The translations under genes and the position numbers were made by a program. From NCBI GenBank assembly GCA_017979445.1, contig CM030718.1, forward strand, positions 16,408,760 to 16,472,759: 64,000 nt of DNA, in the 5' to 3' direction. The notes below the pieces were generated by a model. That model did no database searches. It was not told the origin of the DNA and saw nothing but the letters and a program-made list of their open reading frames with translations. Source of the stretch: Akebia trifoliata. Lineage: Eukaryota > Streptophyta > Magnoliopsida > Ranunculales > Lardizabalaceae. How positions within the stretch are numbered: the stretch's first letter is position 1; each line of letters opens with the position of its first letter. Below, one piece after another: positions 55,091 to 64,000 of the stretch.

Positions 55091-56720
55091 TCATCCACTG
55101 TCATAGCCCTCGAGATAAGTTCAGGTGGAGCGATAAGGATGCGAAGGCTCCTGTCGTGCTAGAAGAATAGGTGCTCCCCTCGATAGAACATGTATCTCTA
55201 CTCTTCGATGAAGTAGGGGTAGCGTTGTCCCCTGGTGTTACGCTTGTAGGCGTTCCTCACCTCCTGCCTCCCTCTAACGGTGTTGGGTAGGTCTCGCAGA
55301 TTGACATAAAAAATCTGTAAAAGAAGATAATCAAACAACAAATACAGATAGCTTCAAGTGTAAAAGAATAGAGAGAAAAAATTCAAATACTCCCGTCTCT
55401 GAGACGACATCGGTCAATATGGGCCCAGGCACTCTTAGGGCTGCTCCTGATAGCCTTGGCCTCTCTCGTAGCCCAGAAGGCGCCCAAAGTATAACCTCAT
55501 TGGGGTGGCAGTGAGTGGGCAAATAGAAGGGGAAATAGACATGAACAAAAATCTGAAGAAGAAGATAAGGTGTCAGACAAGTGAACAAAAGATAGAAAGA
55601 GAATCAGATGAAGAAATGAAATCGAGATATCATTACCTCAATAAATTGCCAGAAGAAGCGTGTGGAGATCCCAACTCCACGGGGTGCAATGATCCCCTAT
55701 ACTACACGGTCCAAGCCAGCAAGAATAGTCCTGTAAATCAAACTCCCCCAATCAAAATCACCAATGTGGTCGATATCGTGCATGACTGAGAGAAACGTGG
55801 TGGAAACTGAAGAATCATCCTCTCAGAAGAAACAGTTGCCAATGACAAGGAGAAAGCAGATCTGGAAAACTGTATCAAAATCTCTATCTTCGAAGTGGGC
55901 TGCTTTCTCTCTATAAGTGTGCGAGGCACAACAACCCCTCAAAACCTCAGTGTTGATACACCCCATCTTCCCCACTATAGAGGTAGGGACTTTAGCGATA
56001 CCCAACAACTTTCCAACCTCCTGGACAAACAGTATGGCAAGAGGCAGGGGCTCTCCATCCATCGCTATGCCCGTAATCGCAACAAAATCAGAAAACTTGA
56101 CTTTATCTCTACCTTTGGCATATGAAAAGAATGAGTCATGGGGAACCACTTCTCTACCATGGCTAAAAATAAAGGTCGGTTTGCCCTGAGTGCTGGGATC
56201 TAAAGAAAAGCTCCAAAGCCCACTGTAGCAAACTACGTTCAGATGTCGTCAGAAAAGAGGGCAACAATAGAGAAAAATGCACTCCACATCCCTCTGAAGC
56301 TGACTGAAGGATAAGGCGTAGGTATATCCAGTCGTACCAGAATCGAAACATGCCTCCCTAGGCTATGAAGAAGAGAGGTATCTATATAAATTGCTTTCCT
56401 CTGTAGGGATCTCCCTGGGGACCTCTCTACGCACTCTAACCGCTCCTACGGCCATATCTGCCTGATCTCGGCCACTACGTCTGCCTTTCCCACCATTGTT
56501 ACCCGGGAGGTCCTCAATTGGACCACTCTGAGAGGTACTGGCCTCCTCTGCTCGACTGCCTGAAGCAGAACCAACCACTGAAGATGAATCAGGCCTCTGC
56601 AAAGGCCGTCTCGACTAGCCATACTCCGTCACTACACCGAACCCCAAAGCAAAATCAGTACGGGTCCTAGGTCTGCCTCCTCGTCAGACAACCGATGCGC
56701 CACTCTGGTCCTCCACTCTC
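55091..56720 (-). pseudogene. R5 ORF1-type protein, N-terminal part
   Basis: Likely start near 56720 (MEGREWRTRVAHRL). Frame pieces: Ser/Gly/Arg-rich head (56602-56363), then 56149-55823 with DSFFSYAKGRDKVKFSDFVA, ITGIAMDGEPLPLAILFVQE and CINTEVLRGCCASH, then DFDTVFQICFLLVIGN, and near 55760-55690 a block GSLIYRTILAG. Further left the frame reaches AMTVDEYL at about 55092, just before the R4 junction. I do not know the family for certain; it resembles plant retrotransposon ORF1 proteins of the DUF7745 or DUF1985 sort. Stops and shifts occur. Confidence 0.6.
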
Positions 56721-56784
56721 TACCCATCTGCAAGGTAATAAGTTGTTGAGTCGACAGAGAAAAGTGTCCTATTTGCCTATCTCA

Positions 56785-57250
56785 AGTAAGCCCAGTCAAC
56801 CTAGCCAAACCTAGTCAAAATCTAGTCAACATAGTCAAACCAATCAAACCCCATCAAACCTAGTCAACCCAATCAAAATCCAGTTAACCTAGTCAACCTA
56901 GTCAAAACCTAGTCAACCCAGTCAAAAACCAATCAAACCTAGTCAACCTAGTCAAACCTAGTCAATGCAGTCAAAACCTGGTCTAACCCAGTCAAACCTA
57001 ATCAAACCCAGTCAAGCCTAATCATGCCTAGTCGACCTAGTTCAAACCTAGTCAACCCAGTCAACCTAATCAACTAGTCAAACCTAGTCAAACCCTAATC
57101 AAACTATTAAAAACCCAGTCAACCCAATCAAAGCTCGGTCAACCTAGTCAACCCAAGCAAAACCCAGTCAATTCAATCAAACCAGTCGACCTAGTCAGAC
57201 CCAATTAACCCATTCTAACCCATTTAATCCATTCTGACTGAGGCAAACCT
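56785..57250. repeat. GTCAA(A/C)C-type repeat
   Basis: About 40 irregular copies of a 10-12 bp unit CTAGTCAAACC / CCAGTCAACC. Unit order and length vary; no higher-order period seen. Confidence 0.9.
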
Positions 57251-58864
57251 AGTCAAAGAAGAAAAGGAAAAGAGGAAGAAATCGATTTATTCGAATAATT
57301 CCTAAGCAGTCCAAACCCAGTCCTTAAACAGTCCATAGTCACCAACTAAACAATTGCCAAAACAATCCCTTAACCACCCCTATCGCCCAATCCAAACAGT
57401 CCCTAAAAACACCCCTAAAGCCAGTTCTTAACTACCCCTAGCCACATTCACTTCTTCCCCAAACAATCTCTTAAATAGACCCCAAATCCTCACCCTAATC
57501 ATCCCCGATGCTTTGCCCAAAACAGTCCAAATTCTCACTCCAAAATAGCCCCTTAACCATCCCTAATTCTCACCTACACTAATATCTTGAACACCTCGCA
57601 TTGCTTACCCAAAACCCGTTTTCACCAAGCGATCCCAATTTCAGTCCATTGAATGGTCCTAAATCCATACCCTAAAACACCCTATATCTCGTGCCTAAAC
57701 AGTCCTAAAACCAATCACAAATTGCCCATTACTACTTCAGTCCCTTAACAGTCTTAAACTCGGCCCCATTCTCACTCTAAACAGCCCCTATAACACCCCA
57801 CTTTACCATCCTAAACAGTCCCAATTTTAGTCCACTAAACCACCTCTTAACAATCCAATTCATCACCCAAAGAGTCCTAAATCATACCCTAAGATCACCC
57901 TCTCTCATCACCACCTATCAAACCCTCGAACAAATCCCAAAATAATTTCAACCATCTCTAAACCCCTACCAAAAGCAATCTTTCAAACTCAGCCCAGATA
58001 CCCACTCCAAATAGCCTCTAAATCACTTTTGACCCTCACCCCAAAATACCCACTAATGACCTTTAATCCCTATCCAAATTCCCACTCCAAACAGTCCAAA
58101 CCTCATCAAAATTCCCGAACTACTATAGCAGTCCAAAATCCACCCATCTTATCACCCAAAACAGCACCATCACTACCCTATCAAAATCCCAAACATCCTG
58201 GGAAATTTTCGTCTACCACCACTCTCCATAATCCCACTACACAAATTCAACTTCAAATTGTAAACTCACAATTCAATTCACAAACCACCAATCATGCCCA
58301 CAACCATTTCTATCCACCACAATCAAGTTCCCAAACATCCTGGGAAGCTTCTCACCAAAAAAAAAAAAAAAAGTAGCAACCCATACATTCATGGAAAACA
58401 TAAAAATTGGCAAGGTAATTTAGATCATGATAACACTCCAAGAGGAAAAGGAAAGCATATGCAAATACTTGAAGAATTATGGAAACATCACATGTGGGGC
58501 ATATAAAACAAAAATCAAAGAAAAATGGGAGACACAAAATAGGGACGTTGTTGGTGTATGAAACAAATGTTCTCATACGAAATAAGCAAAAAAATTAAAA
58601 AGAAAGATCAAATAAGGACTTACCTCAATGCGAAATCGTAGTCCAATCAAAGTCTTTGAAGCTTTAAACCTCTTCCATGAGCGTTCAAAGGTAACACACA
58701 TGCCAAGTTGCTCTCACGGTCAAACTCAAAGTCCAAATCAACGAAAATCAAAGAGAAAATGAAGGGAAAGGAGAATAATCGCCAGAAATCGCTAGAAAAA
58801 AGAGGGGAAACTAAAGAAAACGAAGAAGAAATGAAAAATGGAGAGGTGCGTAGGCTTTAGCGTT
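57251..58864 (-). other. C-rich noncoding sequence, possibly R5 leader
   Basis: Low G on the plus strand, AAACAGTCC recurring at irregular spacing. Open stretches here (such as 58029-58376) come from the lack of G and are not coding. Confidence 0.55.
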
Positions 58865-60940
58865 CGAAATTCGTACTGGTCCGTGGTACCCGATTTTCAA
58901 TAAAACTCGCCGACGGGCCTAAAAGGCCCAATTTGCCAATACGTGGCAATTTGATCAATCTAATGATTCGCAAAACTTTAAAAAAATTAATAAATTAAAA
59001 AAATGAGAAAATTACCGCTCCCTCTCTGAAACCAAAAATACCCCAAGCCCATCTATGGCCCACCAACCTTCAACTTTCTAAAATCAATCCTTCACCGCAC
59101 CCCATAACCTAAACCTAACTCCACATAACCTAAACCCCAAAATATCTCCAACACACCCAACCCTACCCAATCTCAAAATACTTACAACCTTCCTAAAACC
59201 CAAGCCTAATACCCTTAAGCCCAAATCCATATCTAATTTATTTCCAACCCATAACCCTAACCCATAAACCACTACCCATATCAACCAATCAACCTTTTAT
59301 CATCACAAGGTGACACATGTCTTCATTTCCTCACACCTCCCTCATTCAATCACCTACCCCCATCACCTTTCTTTAAACAACCCATCTAACTTCTCACCTC
59401 TCTCCAAAAATCACTTCAACCCATACCCTTCCCTAACTAACCCACCTTACCCTTCTCTAATACAATCAACCACCCATATCACAACCCATATTCTCTACAT
59501 CCTAATCCATCACCTTTCCCTAAAATACTCTACCAACTCACATCACAACCCATACCTTCTTCATCATTCCTTACAAAACCATTCTCACAAAACCAACCCA
59601 CAATCCTCCTTTCTAATCAAACAACCACCATCACCAATCAACCAATCTCATCACCTCACTCTCCCATCTCCATTTGCCACATATCATCATCCCCTCAATT
59701 ATCCTAAAATCCAACCAACCAACCTCTTATATAACCCATTACCTTAATCTAAACACCGTACCTCCTCAACCAACCTAACACTCAATCAAACACCTAACCC
59801 CTTTACACCACCATTTTTCATCACTAATCTCATCTCACCAAACACTCTACCCAAATGGTTTGAGTAAGATCCAAATCATTTGAATCAAAACACAAGCCAT
59901 TTCCCTCATTACACAACTGCCCTCATTTTCATTTAAAGTTTCATACCCTTCACTTCTAAAACCCATGCCATTATCTATTCACCTAACCCTTCACCCCATT
60001 ATATCCCTAAAATGCATTCCAAACATCTATAAATACCTCCCTCCTCTTCCCAAAATGGGTTACCAAGTCTTACCAATTCCTCCCTTACCAATTCTTTTTC
60101 CCTAAGTCTCACAACAAAAAAAATACTACATCATCTCAATTCTCTCATCACCTTTTGTCTAGTCTTTTATTTACAAAAAAACAAAACATAAAAGGGATAT
60201 TTTTCCTAAATCACTAAGGACTCAAGAAAACATAGAAGAAAAAAGGAAAAAAAAAAAAGCTTCAAAGTAGGTCAAAAGAATCACTTTCCCCCATTTTTCT
60301 TCTCTACCCTCTCTATTTCCCATTTCTACTTATTTTTATTTTTAGAAGACTCCTAAGATGTAATGCTCCCCTCCCTTATCTTTGGTATATTGGACTTTGG
60401 TTCGACTGAAAGTATAAGGGTTGTAACCCCTTTAAAAAATAAAATTGATTTTAATCCTAAAAAACTATTTTGAGGCAAGTTGGAATTCGGATTCTGCTCA
60501 ATCCATGAGAATGGATCCGAAACCTTAGCCAACATTTTTTTTAATATATTTCTAAGGCTAATGCCCTTTAGGGTCAATTCTTTCAATGAGATGATCCTTA
60601 CAAACTAAATCCAAAAACAAATCCCTACCTAGGGTACAAATGCACAACACGTGGTACTTTATATTTTATACCTTTTAATCGGAGTGACTGAGTTAAGTTG
60701 AGGTTATCTCCACTTGGCGAGGAGAAAAGGATGCCTAATACCTTCCCTTTTCTCCAATTGAGCCACTTACCCCAATCTCAAGGTTGATCGGTATCTTATC
60801 CATCGTGAGTCACTAAACACCAAAATGTCACATTTTCAAAAATATACATCCGGTGACCATTCACACCCACTTATAATATAAATGGTGGTGACTCCAAACC
60901 TTAATAGATGTGGTACTCATAATCGAGGATTACGTATCTA
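58865..60940 (+). repeat. LTR related to the R1 LTR, plus orientation, 5' start diverged
   Basis: Matches R1 LTR sequence in inverse: GATTTTCAATAAAA then GACGGGCCTAAAAGGCC at 58893, CCTCCCTCATTCAATCACC at 59336, the TATA box TATAAATA at 60028-60035, and GGTGACCATTCACACCC ... GGTGGTGACTCCAAACC at 60855-60905. The TGTAGACACC start and a PBS are not visible, so it is a decayed single LTR. About 2.07 kb, like the R1 LTR. No matching internal region on the right. Confidence 0.75.
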
Positions 60941-61151
60941 TAGTTGGTTTTAAAGAATACCGACGTTATAATTAAAAATAAAATATTATGAAAATTTCAT
61001 TAACTATACAATGTCGTTTTTATTCAAAATTGATGTTATATTTAAAAATTAAATGTTATAATAAAAATAAAAATAATGAAAATGCCAGCACTTATAAATC
61101 GTAAAATATAAAGTTTATAACGTCGATTTTTCATAAAACTGACATAATAAA

Positions 61152-61200
<49 letters not shown>

Positions 61201-61835
61201 CTTCTTATCTACAACATATAAATCCATGAATATATATAATCGAATTTCAGCAGCTAGCACACAATGATTGTTTATCAATTTGTGGGTTTGCATATCCTCA
61301 CACTTAACTTTTTTCCTTTATGACTTGAAATCGAACTTTAGTAGCTAACACACATTGATTGCTTCTAGCATGTTGCTTTCTTTCCTTCTTCAACTTATCA
61401 AATTGAAGTTTACTTCCATAATGTCCTAAACATTTACATACCAATACGATTTCGTTGAAATTATAAAGTTTTTTCTTTTCTTCATGGTTTCCAATATGAA
61501 AATGATTTAAGATTAGATTCAGAGTGCATAAAAACAACTTGAGTCAGAAAAGAAAGCTAAGAAATATATAATTTTTAAGTCCTTTTAGAGTTCACAAGAA
61601 ATCCCTGAAAATAAAGACACCGACTTTTGCAAAACTCCGTGTTATAAACGTCACTATAATTTTTAAGTAAAGTTTATAGTGTCGATTTTATAGAAAATCG
61701 ACGTTATATATCTTTATAAAAATTTTGCCTAACTTTCCATGAAAATTAAACCTTGATAACTTCATTTTAGTTGAAAGACGAGGTTAAAGATTAAAACATA
61801 AACACCTTCTATTCCGCTTGATCTAGTAGTGCCCT
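60941..61835. mobile_element. CACTA-like non-autonomous element, right end only
   Basis: Several copies of CGACGTTATA / TATAACGTCGAT with hairpin-prone TCGATTTTATAGAAAATCGA near 61680 look like CACTA subterminal repeats, and GATCTAGTAGTG at 61824-61835 looks like an inverted CACTAC terminus. No left end CACTAC was found, nor a duplication. An (AT)n run is at 61153-61197. Confidence 0.4.
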
Positions 61836-62109
61836 AACATGAAATATGTTCAAATTACCTTCGATGGGGTTGCAGGTTACCATTGCTCCAAAACGTAAGC
61901 TCCACCACCTAGTTAGGATCATAAGTCTGACCAATTATCAAGAATACCAGCATCAAGCGCACAATCAGAAATGACCCTAGAATTTGAACTCGCGAAGATC
62001 CATAAGATCTTGACAACTTTTGCCAAATACATAAACAACATGAAAAGTAAAATTGATGTGTTAGGATGCCCTCCAAGGTCAATAGAAACCCTTTCGTTTG
62101 AATTAAAGG
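61836..62109 (-). other. Unassigned sequence
   Basis: Two overlapping minus-strand open stretches (to 62209), rich in Leu/Ile/Phe, start within integrase-derived sequence and then leave it. I do not recognise a protein. Confidence 0.4.
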
Positions 62110-63570
62110 GTAAGAAAATAGAAACAACACAATGAAGCAGCCTAGGATAGAATTCTAAGGCATTTCGTTTCTCTTGAAAATTTTTGCTAATTTTTAACAT
62201 CAATTGCAAGATTTGTTAAACAAGTGGGCATCTCGTAAAATGAAAAACTAAAAGAAATCACATTGTAAGATTTTCACAGTGATTTTCTTACCATTGAAGT
62301 GTTCTCTATAGGCATGATTATGACAAAACTCTAAGATATTGACTTGTTCATAGGTTGGAACACAACGTCTAATGATTTGGTTGAGACAGTATTTAAATAA
62401 GTATGGTTCATCCTAAAAATACCACTTGGTTTTTGAAAAGAGACGGAGTTTTTCTTATATAGTCATTGAGATTGGAAATTGACCTGTTACTAGGTAGTTG
62501 ACAATGTCAGGATACCACAAAGTGTTAGAATTAAAATTTTGTATAAGTTTCTCATTGGGAAAGGATTCAGAGATGGGTAAAGATTTCTCAGATGACTCAA
62601 TGGCTATTCTAGATAGATAATCAACTACGACGTTCTCTATACCCTTTTTGTTTTAGATCTCGAGATCAAACTCTTGCATGAGTAAAATTCAATGCATTAA
62701 CCTTACTTTAGAATCTTTCTTAGTAAGAAAGTACTTCAATGCGGCATGGTATGTTTAGACCTCGACTTTCAATCCTATTAGGTAGGGGTAGAATTTATCA
62801 ATGATATAGACTACTACTAGCATTTTCTTCTTTATTGTAAATTAATTAAGCTGAGCATTAATGAGAGTTTTATTGGCATACTAGATAACGTGAGGATGTT
62901 TATCGATTCGCTGACCCAAAATAGTGCCTATCGCATAATCCAAAGCATCACACATCAGCTCAAATAGATTGTTCCAATTTTTAGGTAAAATGATGGGTGT
63001 CAAGGTTAACTTGGCCTTAAAACCTGGTTGAATACGGATAAATATGACTCTGAGAAGTTGAAAGGAATATCATTGCCTAAAAGTTCACATTAAGACTTCG
63101 AGATATTCTTAAAATATTTAATGAATCTACGATAGAAACCTATATGACCTAGGAATGACCTTTTTTTATTTTTTACTATTTTAGGAGGTGATAACTTCTC
63201 AATTAAACCTACTTTTGTTGTATGTACTTCAATCCCTCGCGTAGAAATAATGTGTCCTATCATAATTTTGGATGTTACCATAAAATGACATTTTTTCTAA
63301 TTGAAGACTAGGTTGATTTCCTTATAATGCACAAGGACTAAATTCAAGTGATGAAGATATTCCTTAAAATTTAATCTGAAAATTAAAAAATTATCCATGA
63401 ACACTTCGAGATATCTTTCTAGTATGTTTGAAAATATACTCATCATACACTACTAGAAAATAGTTGGTGCATTACACAACCCAATGGGTATGCGACGATA
63501 CACGAAATCCTTACTACCAATTATCTTGATTAAGTATGTTTTATCTTTATCTTATATAAGCATAAAATAT
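62110..63570 (-). pseudogene. Athila-type pol remnant: RT, RNase H, start of integrase
   Basis: Reading leftwards from 63560: VYRRIPIGLCNAPTIF, stops, EVFMDNF at about 63400 (the active-site box, with second Asp changed to Asn), then MIGHIISTRGIEVHTTKV and SFLGHIGFYRRFIKYFKNIS at 63260-63090. RNase H follows (FELMCDALDYAIGTILGQRI near 62930, QEFDLEI and VVDYLSRI near 62680), and then integrase zinc-finger pieces (HNHAYREHF near 62310, IFKRNEMP near 62165). The integrase core is missing. Many stops. Same lineage as R3 but opposite strand and separately decayed. Confidence 0.82.
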
Positions 63571-64000
63571 GGATGTTAAGCATAAGAGGTGCCTAGGCTT
63601 TCTCCTCTCATTAATAGAAGGAGTCAAGCCTATGGTCATTGTAAGGATTAGGCCTATCAATGGATAGTCGAAATTCGAATTTGAAAAATCAGATATTATC
63701 CGAAATTTTTGGATATCGGATTCGAATTCGGATGTATTTTAAAGATTCGAATAGATTTCGGATACGAATTTGGATATCACTACATCCGATTCGTTAATAT
63801 CTCTCTTCTTTTATATATATTTAAACATTAATTAAGACAAGACATCTGTTTTCGTTTATTTAATATATATATATAAAGCAATCTCTCTCTTATAATAGAC
63901 AAGACAACTTTTTTTTAATGAAGATAAGACATCCCTCATTCACTCTCTCGCTCCCTCTTTAATAAATATAGACAATTCACCTCACATTCTCTCTCTTTAA
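63571..64000. other. AT-rich tail with TTCGGATATC-type motifs
   Basis: 63660-63790 has repeated GATTCGAATTCGGAT / GGATATC words in both orientations. The end is CT-rich. No gene seen. Confidence 0.5.

Larger units (their letters stand above)
40600..58864 (-). mobile_element. R5: minus-strand retrotransposon remnant, split by R4
   Basis: Outside R4 the minus strand has remnants of ORF1-type proteins at 56720-55091, 43109-42500 and 41511-40836, with noncoding repeats between. The reading frame runs on across the R4 insertion point (AMTVDEYL on the 55 kb side and TQVRDVDAAGL on the 43 kb side). Neither LTR nor pol of R5 is identified, so the type is inferred from ORF1 alone. Limits are uncertain. 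Confidence 0.5.

Noticed and set aside
58029..59747. Pro/Thr/His/Ser-rich open stretches on the plus strand
   Set aside because: Caused by G-poor, C-rich LTR and leader sequence; the same sequence is LTR by comparison with 36073-38154.
63445..63465. CACTACTAGAAAA, similar to a CACTA terminus
   Set aside because: It falls inside decayed RT coding sequence (APTIF ... CMMSIFS) that continues across it, with no duplication or partner end.
1..64000. tRNA, rRNA, CRISPR, plasmid or bacterial features
   Set aside because: None seen; the sequence is plant nuclear repeat DNA. Plastid or mitochondrial insertions were also not recognised.

Overview
The window is plant nuclear DNA, almost certainly from a eudicot with a repeat-rich genome. 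No intact host gene is visible. Nearly everything is transposable-element sequence in nested layers, plus short decayed copies of plant genes with plant-type introns (CCR4, LIN, UGT, beta-galactosidase, H+-ATPase, Lunapark, GAPDH, LACS). I cannot name the species. Every reading frame of useful length carries stops or frameshifts, so coding entries are listed as pseudogenes.

Left half (1-38154). The base layer is one large minus-strand Ty3/gypsy retrotransposon of Tat/Ogre type, called R1 here. Read leftwards it has a 2.08 kb 5' LTR (36073-38154), a primer-binding site (36051-36069), a long leader, an extra ORF1 upstream of gag, a tandem-repeat block, gag, protease, RT/RNase H and integrase, and it runs off the left edge. 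Three insertions interrupt it. (i) An 8.7 kb CACTA transposon (2411-11144, target duplication CAT) sits inside the RT YVDD motif; it has no visible transposase but carries pieces of at least six unrelated plant genes. (ii) A second Tat/Ogre-type element, R2 (17863-31483, target duplication AGGAC), splits ORF1. R2 itself contains a 5'-truncated plus-strand Athila-type element, R3 (25029-30349). (iii) A solo LTR (34180-35953, target duplication GCTTA) lies in the R1 leader.

Middle (38155-43114). A decayed GAPDH copy with introns (38336-38940) is followed by AT-rich sequence without genes. Minus-strand ORF1-type remnants of another element (R5) then begin.

Right half (43115-64000). R4 is a plus-strand element with both LTRs (43115-44805 and 53347-55085), a PBS, a PPT and a 5-bp target duplication. 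It keeps a broken gag and a scrap of RT, has lost the rest of pol, and carries a fragment of a peroxisomal-type long-chain acyl-CoA synthetase gene in its leader. R4 split R5, whose coding remnants resume at 55091-56720. After a GTCAA-rich repeat and C-rich noncoding sequence comes a plus-strand LTR related to the R1 LTR (about 58865-60940), then a CACTA-like terminus, then a minus-strand Athila-type pol remnant (62110-63570).

Inferred order: R1 and R5 inserted first. The CACTA element, R2 and the solo-LTR parent then entered R1, R3 entered R2, and R4 entered R5. One later deletion, ending at 25028/25029, joined truncated R2 to truncated R3. The most notable content is the multi-gene-capturing CACTA element and the LTR element that carries a LACS fragment.
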